From positions 1 to 16,870 of the forward strand of contig JAYTCK010000068.1 in the NCBI GenBank assembly GCA_043736515.1: 16,870 nt of DNA, written 5' to 3'. The notes beneath the pieces were generated by a model, which was not told the origin of the DNA, searched no databases, and saw only the letters and a program-made list of their open reading frames with translations. Below, in pieces: positions 7,233 through 13,739 of this stretch (positions within the stretch are counted from its first letter, which is position 1; the number at the start of each line of letters is the position of its first letter). Source of the DNA: MHLP01 sp043736515. GTDB lineage: Bacteria; Patescibacteriota; Minisyncoccia; Phycocordibacterales; UBA6899. The position numbers and the translations under genes were made by a program.

Positions 7233-7889
7233 TCATCTGGTGCGCATAAATACAAAACGATCTTCAGAAGTGACTACCGACACACAGACGAATCCGTCGG
7301 GTGGGGGCTCAATACACGTACCTCTCTCGCCCAAGAACAAAGCACCTCCTTCAGTGCGCCCAATTTCGAATATTCCTTGGCTGTTGCTCAGCGACGAAAC
7401 GTGCTGTGATGCAATTGCAAGTGGATACTCGTACCCAAGTCCATTTTCCGAAGTATCATCCCCGTGTTGTAGCAGTAGTTGGGCGCCAACCTCTTGCGGG
7501 CATAGTGAAAGTCCAAGCTCGAATGCTCTATTCCAAACATCTTTAATGGTCGTAGGTTCTAAAAAACCGAGTTCTGAGGCAGATACATTGATAAGATCAA
7601 TTTGTGCCGGAGTTTTTTCTAGGGCAAAAGACGGACTCTCGATCAATTCTTGTGCTAGCATGAAGTAATCAATGCCGCCGACTTCGATCGCTGTCTTTAG
7701 TGTGTCTACGGTTTTATAGTTACCAACCGTGACTGTTTTCCAAACTGGAAATTTTTCATCTTTAACTTGGGTCAGATCCGTAGCTTTTGATATTTCCTGA
7801 GGAGTTTGTTTGGTTAAAATGTAACCAATACTGCTTATGGCGATCACTAAAAGTACGCCAGTAATCCACAAGATAATTTTATTTTGCAT
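7233..7889 (-). CDS. Membrane-anchored extracytoplasmic protein of a recurrent unnamed family
   Basis: The 218 residues start with an anchor helix (about 4-26, IILWITGVLLVIAISSIGYIL). The outer domain contains FPVWKTVTVGNYKTVDTLK, INVSASELGF, AFELGLSLCPQEVGAQLLLQ and a C-terminal EDRFVFMRTR. I recall the same ordered blocks (FPVWKT..G.YK, V..AELGF, LGL.LCP.EVGP.LRLQY, RFVFVR) in many hypothetical proteins of CPR and other bacteria, often soluble and often cytoplasmic, but no function is known to me. Here it is tethered outside. Two cysteines (GTCIEPPPDGFVC) near the end may form a disulfide. The promoter places transcription start exactly at the ATG. Confidence 0.8.
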   Translation of the reverse strand: MQNKIILWITGVLLVIAISSIGYILTKQTPQEISKATDLTQVKDEKFPVWKTVTVGNYKTVDTLKTAIEVGGIDYFMLAQELIESPSFALEKTPAQIDLINVSASELGFLEPTTIKDVWNRAFELGLSLCPQEVGAQLLLQHGDDTSENGLGYEYPLAIASQHVSSLSNSQGIFEIGRTEGGALFLGERGTCIEPPPDGFVCVSVVTSEDRFVFMRTR

Positions 7890-7896
7890 TATATAA

Positions 7897-7905
7897 AGTA
7901 TATCA
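7897..7905 (-). promoter_or_regulatory. Extended -10 promoter, leaderless start of the 218-aa gene
   Basis: On the minus strand TGATATACT is an extended -10 (TGn plus TATACT at 7902-7897). Seven bases separate it from the ATG at 7889, so the mRNA should begin at the start codon. Confidence 0.6.
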
Positions 7906-7936
7906 AATTATAGTGACCTAGCTATATTTTGAGTAC

Positions 7937-8452
7937 CTACGATAACTTCTTCCAGAGTCTTCCTATAACAAAGCCAAATGCGCCAACCGCAAGAATGATA
8001 AGAAAAAATAAAGCTGGAGTTATTGGGTGCGGGGCTCCTTCGGCACCGGTCCGCACTTGCTTGCGGAAGCCTGCAACGTGCGTTTTTCCTTGTGTGTCAA
8101 CAAACGAGAGGTGCATATCATATGTGCCTTCCTCGGCGAATGTATAACTCGTCGTAATGCCCGAATTTTCGATAGGGAGCGCACTCGTATAAATTGCCTC
8201 TTGTCGTTTGCCATTTGCGAGAAACGTTGCGTCAATGGAAAGCGTGGCACTCACCACCGTCGTTGTGGCGCGAAATGTATACGGGTCAAGAAAAACAAAG
8301 GACATACCTACTTTTTCACCTACCCAGGGCGCGACCGGAGCTGTCGAGAGGTCGACAACATAGCCATCAACATAGCGTTCGTCTGACGTGTGCGCTATTG
8401 CCAGGGATGGGAGAGCGATGATAAACAGTACAGCAAAAAATGTTTTGTTCAC
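7937..8452 (-). CDS. Exported Ig-like (CopC/YtkA-like) protein with C-terminal membrane anchor
   Basis: The 171-residue protein has a signal peptide (1-20, ending SLAIA) whose predicted cleavage leaves His21 as the mature N-terminus (HTSDERYVDGYVVDLS). The body looks like a beta-sandwich (VGEKVGMSFVFLD, TTSYTFAEEGTYDMHLSFVD), and a single transmembrane helix (PALFFLIILAVGAFGFVIG) followed by RLWKKLS anchors it at the C-terminus. An exposed N-terminal His is a copper ligand in CopC-type proteins, so a copper-related role is possible but unproven. I chose the GTG at 8452 because an extended -10 lies 6 nt upstream; the in-frame ATG at 8470 lies upstream of that box. The gene is divergent from the PaaX-like regulator and shares its palindromic control region. 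Confidence 0.77.
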   Translation of the reverse strand: MNKTFFAVLFIIALPSLAIAHTSDERYVDGYVVDLSTAPVAPWVGEKVGMSFVFLDPYTFRATTTVVSATLSIDATFLANGKRQEAIYTSALPIENSGITTSYTFAEEGTYDMHLSFVDTQGKTHVAGFRKQVRTGAEGAPHPITPALFFLIILAVGAFGFVIGRLWKKLS

Positions 8453-8458
8453 CTCTTC

Positions 8459-8467
8459 ACTATAACA
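8459..8467 (-). promoter_or_regulatory. Extended -10 promoter of the Ig-like protein gene
   Basis: TGTTATAGT on the minus strand (TATAGT at 8464-8459) sits 6 nt before the GTG start. With a 17-bp spacer its -35 region (8482-8487) falls inside the left arm of the 8479-8518 palindrome. Confidence 0.55.
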
Positions 8468-8478
8468 CAACGCTGCTA

Positions 8479-8518
8479 TATACCAAACTCTTTGTCGTTC
8501 GACAACGAGTTTGGTATA
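8479..8518. repeat. 40-bp palindrome P1 (operator-like) in the divergent promoter region
   Basis: Two 19-bp arms around a central TT pair at every position but one (T8491 against C8506). The core is TTGTCG-TT-CGACAA, flanked by CTC/GAG and CCAAA/TTTGG. It lies between the divergent starts of the Ig-like protein gene and the PaaX-like gene. It contains the -35 box and most of the -10 box of the latter. A closely related palindrome (P2) follows the PaaX-like gene at 9118-9157. It is most simply an operator for that regulator. Confidence 0.93.
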
Positions 8519-8520
8519 GT
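8492..8520 (+). promoter_or_regulatory. Promoter of the PaaX-like gene, embedded in palindrome P1
   Basis: TTGTCG (8492-8497), a 17-bp spacer, and TATAGT (8515-8520) preceded by TGG. The -35 box is one half of the palindrome core. Six bases separate the -10 box from the ATG at 8527, so the mRNA is leaderless. Protein bound to P1 would block this promoter. Confidence 0.62.
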
Positions 8521-8526
8521 TGCATT

Positions 8527-9105
8527 ATGCGAAATAAATCAATTTCAACGATTCCTCGTTTTCAAAAAGGATCTCGTTATTACCATATTCTCGAAGAAAT
8601 TTCTGCAGGAGATCTTTTTGTTGGATTTCTTTTTTCAGCAACAAGTACTCGCCTCATGTACAAGGTTGCTCGTGCTCGAGCCAAAGAGCGATATGCGAAC
8701 AAACTCGCACTAGAGCGTCTTCTTCGGTGTGGGTATGTACAAAGTAAAGCACAAGGAGGCCAGACGGGGTTTTTTGTGACAAAAGAAGGCAACCGCAAAC
8801 TCCGTGATATTTATGAATACTCATCTCGCGCCGTTGCAAGTCCGAAAAAATGGGACGGAATGTGGCGGGTCATTACATACGACTTTCCGGAAGCGGAACG
8901 CTCGGCGCGTAATTCTCTTCGGTACATTCTTTCGCAATCACATTTTTTACAGCTACAAAAAAGCGTATGGATATTCCCATACGACTCCACTTCGCTCGCC
9001 CGACTTCTTATCAAGAATGATATTGTTCGTGACCATACGGTGTTTATGAAAGTGGCATATGTTTCTTCGGCGCCCGCACACAAAAAACACTTCGGTCTTT
9101 CGTAG
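8527..9105 (+). CDS. PaaX-like transcriptional regulator with winged helix and Cas2-like C-terminal domain
   Basis: The 192-residue protein has an N-terminal helical/winged-helix part (about 16-96; LALERLLRCGYVQSKAQ, then a GFFVTKEGNRKLRDI wing and helix). The C-terminal part starts WRVITYDFPEAERSARNSLR and continues FLQLQKSVWIFPYD. This is the ferredoxin-like fold shared by PaaX C-domains and Cas2: a strand ending in an acidic residue, then an R-rich helix, then a second strand. Cas2 proteins lack the wHTH, there is no cas1 or repeat array here, and so a DNA-binding regulator is the better call. Automatic pipelines may label it Cas2. The start at 8527 follows from the promoter. It is bracketed by palindromes P1 and P2, its likely binding sites. 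Confidence 0.82.
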   Translation: MRNKSISTIPRFQKGSRYYHILEEISAGDLFVGFLFSATSTRLMYKVARARAKERYANKLALERLLRCGYVQSKAQGGQTGFFVTKEGNRKLRDIYEYSSRAVASPKKWDGMWRVITYDFPEAERSARNSLRYILSQSHFLQLQKSVWIFPYDSTSLARLLIKNDIVRDHTVFMKVAYVSSAPAHKKHFGLS

Positions 9106-9117
9106 GGTTTTTGCGGG

Positions 9118-9157
9118 TATCCCAATCTCGTTGTCGAACGACAACGAGATTGGGATA
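9118..9157. repeat. 40-bp perfect-arm palindrome P2 between the PaaX-like and helicase genes
   Basis: Two 19-bp arms pair perfectly around a central AA. It matches P1 at 33 of 40 positions. Four of the differences form two compensating pairs (positions 4/37 and 9/32), two are the central bases, and one repairs the single mismatch of P1. It could be an operator, a terminator hairpin for the gene before it (followed by TATTTTG), or both. Confidence 0.94.
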
Positions 9158-9159
9158 TT
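9131..9159 (+). promoter_or_regulatory. Possible promoter within P2 ahead of the helicase gene
   Basis: TTGTCG (9131-9136), 17 bp, GATATT (9154-9159): the same placement relative to the palindrome as in P1, but with a weaker -10 box. It would give a leader of about 48 nt. Confidence 0.33.
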
Positions 9160-9176
9160 TTGTATGTATTTGTGAT

Positions 9177-9205
9177 TTGTCACAATCGCAAAAAACACGT
9201 ACTCT
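9177..9205 (+). promoter_or_regulatory. Putative promoter of the helicase gene
   Basis: TTGTCA (9177-9182, five of six matches to consensus), a 17-bp spacer and a weak TACTCT (9200-9205). The start would fall about 1-2 nt before the ATG at 9214. Confidence 0.42.
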
Positions 9206-9213
9206 TCTTTATT

Positions 9214-11148
9214 ATGAGGCAAGAAACGGCACTGACTATTCTTAAAACCGGAGCAAATGTTTTTCTCACGGGGGAGCCGGGGAGCGGCAAGACGCATACG
9301 GTCAATCAATATATTTCCTATTTGCGCGCACATGGCATAGAGCCCGCCATAACCGCCTCGACGGGCATTGCAGCGACTCATGTTGGCGGGATGACCATTC
9401 ACTCCTGGAGCGGAGTCGGTATCAAAAGCACCCTTTCGGCATACGACCTCGAAGAGCTTTCCTCACGTGAGGCGCTCGTCCGGAGGATCACGAACGCAAA
9501 AGTACTTATTATCGACGAGATATCAATGCTCGACTCCCGAGTTCTTCAAATGGTTGAAACAGTGTGCCGCACCCTTAGACGTAATGAAGAGGCATTTGGC
9601 GGCCTTCAAGTTATTTTTGTCGGAGATTTTTTCCAGCTTCCGCCAATCGCGCGCCACGGCGAACCCGCGGCAAAATTTTGTTTTGAATCCAAAGCATGGG
9701 CCGGCGCCAATCCTGTCGTCTGCTATCTCACGGAGCAGCATCGGCAGAAAGACGATATTCTGCTTGAAGCACTTGCATTGGTCCGCCGCGGTGAAGGCGA
9801 AACGGGCGCCCGCGCGCATTTCGAATCACGATTTATTGAAGATGCGTATGACGAAGGAGTATCTCTCATTCCCAAACTCTATACGCACAACGCCGATGTC
9901 GACCGCATGAACAATATGGAGCTCGCAAAGCTGCCGGGTAAAGCGGAAACATTCGCCATGAATACAAAAGGGAAGCCAGGGGTTGTAGAAACGCTCAAGC
10001 GCGGCTGCCTTTCCCCAGAGGAGCTGTGTCTCAAAGAAGATGCGGTGGTGATGTTCACCAAAAATAATTTTGACGAAGGCTATGTGAACGGGACACTCGG
10101 CACAGTCGTCGGCTTCGAAGCTGATACGCTCTTTCCCATTGTGAAGCTCCATGATGGTGAGGAGATCACGGTTTCTCATGAAGAGTGGGCAATAAGCGAA
10201 AACGGCAAGGTGCTCGGGGCAATCACACAGATACCGCTCCGGCTCGCATGGGCCATCACCATTCACAAGAGTCAGGGGATGAGCATGGATGCGGCGGTGA
10301 TAAATTTAGGCAGCGCATTTGAATACGGACAGGGCTATGTTGCGCTTTCCCGCGTGCGCTCACTTTCGGGAATGTTTCTTTTGGGGCTAAACGAGCGCGC
10401 ACTCATGGTGCATCCGACTATCCTTGCCCGTGACGCACAATTCCAAGAGCTTTCCGATCAAGCACAAACATCATTTGAAGAGCTGGGTGCGGCACAGCTC
10501 GCAACGCTCCATCAGAATTTTTTGATCGCAAACGGGGGAAGGCTAGAGGCAAAATCAAACGGTGTATCATCCACGAAAACGCGTACCACAGAAGGCAAGG
10601 GAAGCCGCCCGTATGATATTGATGAACTTCGCGCAAAACACCCCAATATCGGCGCCTCGTGGGACAAGGCGCAGGAGGAGACCCTCACAACGCTTTTCAA
10701 TGCGGGGCACAAAACAAAAGATATTGCTGAGAAAATGGGAAGAAAATCCGGCGGTATTCGTTCGCGCTTAAAACTGCTCGGGCTTATCGCGGGAGGGGGA
10801 GCCTCGGTACGGGATAAAGGGGTCAAACCTAAAACAAGCAAGGTAAATACCTACGACGAAACATGGCGTATGGTTGCCGAGGAAAAATCCATCGATGAGA
10901 TCGCAGAAGAACGAGGACTCTCGAGGGGGACAATCATGACCCACATCGAAGACGGACGAGACATGCGTGGGGACATCGACATTGCTTATCTCAAGGATGA
11001 GATCGGCCGCGAAAAATTTGCGCGTATCGCCAAAGCATTCGCATCAACAGAAGGCACAGACACCGCCGGCAAACTCACCCCCATTAAAGCGCTTGTTGGC
11101 GACGACGTCACCTTCGAAGAAATACGCCTCGCAAAATTATTTCTCTGA
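9214..11148 (+). CDS. PIF1-family superfamily 1B DNA helicase with C-terminal HTH modules
   Basis: The 644-residue protein has a complete SF1 helicase core. Walker A is GEPGSGKT (20-27), Walker B is IIDEISML (D101, E102), motif III is GDFFQLPP, and the C-terminal motifs include ITIHKSQGMS and GQGYVALSRVRS. These are diagnostic of PIF1/RecD-like 5'-3' helicases that unwind forks, G-quadruplexes or R-loops. After the core come a helix-turn-helix segment (about 484-530, TKDIAEKMGRKSGGIRSRL) and a C-terminal domain (about 545-644, TWRMVAEEKSIDEIAEERGL, then SRGTIMTHIEDG) that resembles the HTH_40 module also found at the end of some RecQ helicases. The ATG at 9214 fits the usual family start (QETALTILKTGANVFLTG). 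It lies directly downstream of P2. Confidence 0.93.
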   Translation: MRQETALTILKTGANVFLTGEPGSGKTHTVNQYISYLRAHGIEPAITASTGIAATHVGGMTIHSWSGVGIKSTLSAYDLEELSSREALVRRITNAKVLIIDEISMLDSRVLQMVETVCRTLRRNEEAFGGLQVIFVGDFFQLPPIARHGEPAAKFCFESKAWAGANPVVCYLTEQHRQKDDILLEALALVRRGEGETGARAHFESRFIEDAYDEGVSLIPKLYTHNADVDRMNNMELAKLPGKAETFAMNTKGKPGVVETLKRGCLSPEELCLKEDAVVMFTKNNFDEGYVNGTLGTVVGFEADTLFPIVKLHDGEEITVSHEEWAISENGKVLGAITQIPLRLAWAITIHKSQGMSMDAAVINLGSAFEYGQGYVALSRVRSLSGMFLLGLNERALMVHPTILARDAQFQELSDQAQTSFEELGAAQLATLHQNFLIANGGRLEAKSNGVSSTKTRTTEGKGSRPYDIDELRAKHPNIGASWDKAQEETLTTLFNAGHKTKDIAEKMGRKSGGIRSRLKLLGLIAGGGASVRDKGVKPKTSKVNTYDETWRMVAEEKSIDEIAEERGLSRGTIMTHIEDGRDMRGDIDIAYLKDEIGREKFARIAKAFASTEGTDTAGKLTPIKALVGDDVTFEEIRLAKLFL

Positions 11149-11156
11149 GTAACGAA

Positions 11157-11983
11157 TTATTTTCCACTTCGTATGGCGTTTTGCACGAGTTCAGGTGAAA
11201 ATCCCGCAGGAACCTTTCCGGTTGTGGCATATTCGTAGAGCGCAAGCTTGAAAATTGAACTTAAAGTGGAGGAGATAACAGTTAGTGCAATTATGTAAAT
11301 AATGAAAAGTGTAATAACTCCCATTACTACAACAAACGTTGGGATAAGGAAAACGAGACCAATAGCCAGTGCAAGACCGACAAAAACAAGCATCATAAAA
11401 AAGAGATTCATCCCCAAATTTACGATAATTGTCTCGCCCCATGTTTTGCGAATAACCGACGCTGACTCTTTGAATGAGTCCTTCACGGACGTCTTCCCAA
11501 TGATGAGCGAGGGTAAACTGAAATAGGTAAGTATTCCCCAGGCTGCTCCGAGAAAGAAAGAGACAATTTTTCCAATAAGTCGAGAGCGATCAGCAATGAA
11601 TTGAAGGATAACACCAACTGTTGCCGAAATAACAGACCATGTGAAAATTTTGCCGACATTATCGGTAGCACCCTTCATTCCATCACTAAAGCTAAGGTCC
11701 TGCCCGGAAAATCTCCCGTGCGCTATGGTATAAATACCAGCCTGAAAAAAATTCATGATAAAAAACATAACGAGGTAATACACAAAAAGCACGAGGTACG
11801 AAAAAGCATCAGCCTCATTCTCTAATTTCTTAATATTTCTATGTCACTTCCAAGAACGGCAAAGTAAAATACTCCTGCCAAAACAACAAGCGCAACAAGG
11901 CTGACGATCGCGGACATCACAGGAAACCACATGATTTCCTTGTCTTTTTTTAAAAGCTCCCATGACTCGCGCGTAATGGCCAT
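11157..11983 (-). pseudogene. DUF6159-like integral membrane protein gene, split by a frameshift
   Basis: The upstream frame (11983-11822) encodes MAITRESWELLKKDKEIMWF, then a TM segment, ending GSDIEILRN-stop. The downstream frame continues, without a good start, as KKLENEADAFSYLVLFVYYL and through four or more hydrophobic helices to VQNAIRSGK. Together they give about 275 residues in the order expected for DUF6159: a W-x-x-x-K-x-D-K-E-x-x-x-F-P start, TM helices, GQDLSFSDGMKGA, and SVIRKTWGE. Adding one base near 11834-11842 (for example restoring AAAG) joins the frames as EILKKLENEADAF. It is either a recent single-base deletion or a sequencing error. No classical -1 slippery heptamer is seen. 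A purine-rich GGGGGAAG lies 11 nt before the ATG. Confidence 0.75.
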
Positions 11984-12205
11984 GCTTGCCGAAACTTCCC
12001 CCCTGCAATCGTGGATGCGGAGGAGTAGATGGCACAGTTTGATGGAGCGATTTCTTGTGGGGGCATACAAATGAATTATATAAATAAATCTAATGTGTAT
12101 TATAAGCCCTACGTGTAAAAACAGTAGTGTGCGAGTGGCTTTTTTTGACAAAGTAGTGTAATGTGTCGATACCATCCTTTCAACTTGAGGGGTTTATTTT
12201 TTCTT
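11984..12205. other. Divergent intergenic region between the DUF6159-like and ABC-F genes
   Basis: About 220 bp without a gene. The half nearer the DUF6159-like gene is not AT-rich; the middle is AT-rich, with minus-strand TATAAT-like boxes near 12082-12105. The ABC-F promoter lies at 12145-12173. No structured RNA or repeat was recognised. Confidence 0.5.
12145..12173 (+). promoter_or_regulatory. Promoter of the ABC-F gene
   Basis: A perfect TTGACA (12145-12150), 17-bp spacer and a weak GATACC -10 box. It gives a leader of about 26 nt, with GAGGGG at 12187-12192 as a distant possible ribosome binding site. This is one of the few genes here with a real 5' leader. Confidence 0.5.
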
Positions 12206-13660
12206 ATGGCACGCGAAGAAGTTATTGTCCGATTTGATAAGGTTGCGTTTGAACACGGACCGACCAAGCCCATTTTAGAAGAGGTGGATTTTTCTGTACG
12301 TCGAGGCACCAAGATCACCTTCATGGGGCAAAATGGTGCAGGCAAAAGCACGATCTTTCAGCTTATGACGGGCGCCCTGAAGCAAGACAGGGGAGCGATC
12401 AGTATTAATCGCGGGCTTACCGTGGCGCTCGCCAAACAAGTTATTCCCCGCCCCGATCTCGAACTCACTATCCGTGAATTTTTTGAAAAATGCTTTACTG
12501 AGAAAGTGTACGACATCGACCCAAAGATCGACGAAGTGCTTGAGGTCGTCAATCTTCATGCACCCCACGACAGAATAGTAAAAACCTTTTCCGGTGGACA
12601 GCAGGCGAGGCTCCTCCTCGCATCAGCGCTCATACAAAACCCCGATCTGCTTCTCCTTGATGAGCCGACAAACAATCTCGACAAGGCGGGCATCGCCCAC
12701 CTCACCGACTTTCTTGTTGCCTATCCCAATACGGTTATCGTTATTTCGCACGATGCAGACTTTTTGAATGCATTTACGGAAGGTGTTCTCTACCTGGACG
12801 TATTTTCACGCAAGGTTGAGCAGTACGTGGGAAATTATTTTGATGTAGTGAAGGATATCTCCGCGCGTATCGAAAAAGAAAATCGAAAGAATGCCTTGCT
12901 CGCAAAAGAGATCCAAGAAAAAAAAGTACAGGCCAATGTGTTTTCGCACAAAGGGGGCAACATGCGTGCACTCGCCAAGCGCATGCGCGAGAAAGCAGAG
13001 GAAATGGAAGAAGAGATTGTCGATGTGCGCAAAGAAGATAAAACGATCCGCCACTTCATAATTCCTTCTCAGCCGGATCACGTCGGCAAGATCGTCAGCA
13101 TCTCATCCGTCACAGTGATCAAGGATCATAAGCCCAAAAAGAAAAACGTCACGATTGAGCTCCGCAAAAATAATCACCTTTTGCTTGCCGGCCCAAACGG
13201 GATAGGGAAGTCGACGCTACTTGAATCGCTTGCCCTCGGCAAAAATGAGGCCGCAGTAATTGCCGAAGGAGTACGTGTCGGGTATTATCGTCAAGATTTC
13301 TCCACCCTCAACTTCGAAGATACTGTATATAAATCGCTTGCGGATATTATGCCGGGGAGACTCGATGATGAAAAACTGCGCGCTACGGCCGCAAGTTTTC
13401 TCATCACCACTGATGTTATTGGAAATAAGATCGGCAGTCTTTCAGAAGGACAAAAAGGCCTAGTTGCCTTCGCCCGCCTCGTCCTTCAAAAACCGGGGCT
13501 GCTTATTCTCGATGAGCCTACGAACCATATCAACTTCCGCCATCTACCGATCATTGCGTCTGCCCTTAATAAATACGACGGAGCAATGATTCTCGTCTCT
13601 CACGTGCCAGAATTTGTAAAACAGATCCGCATCGATGAGATTTTAGATCTTGATCGTTGA
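12206..13660 (+). CDS. ABC-F family ATPase (ribosome-associated type)
   Basis: The 484-residue soluble protein has two ABC domains in tandem and no membrane segments. NBD1 has Walker A GQNGAGKS (41-48), signature FSGGQQ (S129-Q133), Walker B LLLLDEPTNNLD (D152, E153) and switch VISHD. A charged helical linker (about 220-290, ending RMREKAEEMEEEIVDVRKED) matches the ABC-F interdomain linker that reaches the ribosomal E/P site. NBD2 has GPNGIGKS (329-336), an altered signature LSEGQK (S413-K417), LLILDEPTNHINF (D436) and LVSHV. ABC-F proteins act in translation (EttA, Uup) or antibiotic protection; the subgroup here is uncertain. It ends at a terminator shared with the response regulator. Confidence 0.92.
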   Translation: MAREEVIVRFDKVAFEHGPTKPILEEVDFSVRRGTKITFMGQNGAGKSTIFQLMTGALKQDRGAISINRGLTVALAKQVIPRPDLELTIREFFEKCFTEKVYDIDPKIDEVLEVVNLHAPHDRIVKTFSGGQQARLLLASALIQNPDLLLLDEPTNNLDKAGIAHLTDFLVAYPNTVIVISHDADFLNAFTEGVLYLDVFSRKVEQYVGNYFDVVKDISARIEKENRKNALLAKEIQEKKVQANVFSHKGGNMRALAKRMREKAEEMEEEIVDVRKEDKTIRHFIIPSQPDHVGKIVSISSVTVIKDHKPKKKNVTIELRKNNHLLLAGPNGIGKSTLLESLALGKNEAAVIAEGVRVGYYRQDFSTLNFEDTVYKSLADIMPGRLDDEKLRATAASFLITTDVIGNKIGSLSEGQKGLVAFARLVLQKPGLLILDEPTNHINFRHLPIIASALNKYDGAMILVSHVPEFVKQIRIDEILDLDR

Positions 13661-13698
13661 TGAGCGATACAATAAAGGCTGCGAGTATACCGAAAACA

Positions 13699-13726
13699 AA
13701 AGACCCCGCACAATGTCGGGGTCTTT
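13699..13726. terminator. Bidirectional terminator between ABC-F and response regulator genes
   Basis: AAAGACCCCG (13699-13708) pairs with CGGGGTCTTT (13717-13726), 10 bp with an 8-nt loop. The minus-strand tail (TTTTGTTTTC) is the better U-tract. An outer GCGAG/CTCGC pair (13681-13685, 13728-13732) may extend it. Confidence 0.85.
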
Positions 13727-13739
13727 GCTCGCAAATCTT

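Noticed and set aside
8440..8526. A longer N-terminus for the PaaX-like protein starting at 8440
   Set aside because: The extra codons run through the palindrome and the divergent promoter. The -10 box ends 6 nt before the ATG at 8527, so they would not be transcribed from it.
8527..9105. A CRISPR system suggested by the Cas2-like fold
   Set aside because: No cas1, no other cas genes and no direct-repeat array are present. The protein has an added winged-helix part, and the only repeats are palindromes, so a PaaX-type regulator fits better.
11822..11850. Programmed -1 frameshifting in the DUF6159-like gene
   Set aside because: No X-XXY-YYZ slippery heptamer is in phase at the junction and no strong downstream hairpin is evident. 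A simple one-base deletion explains it better.
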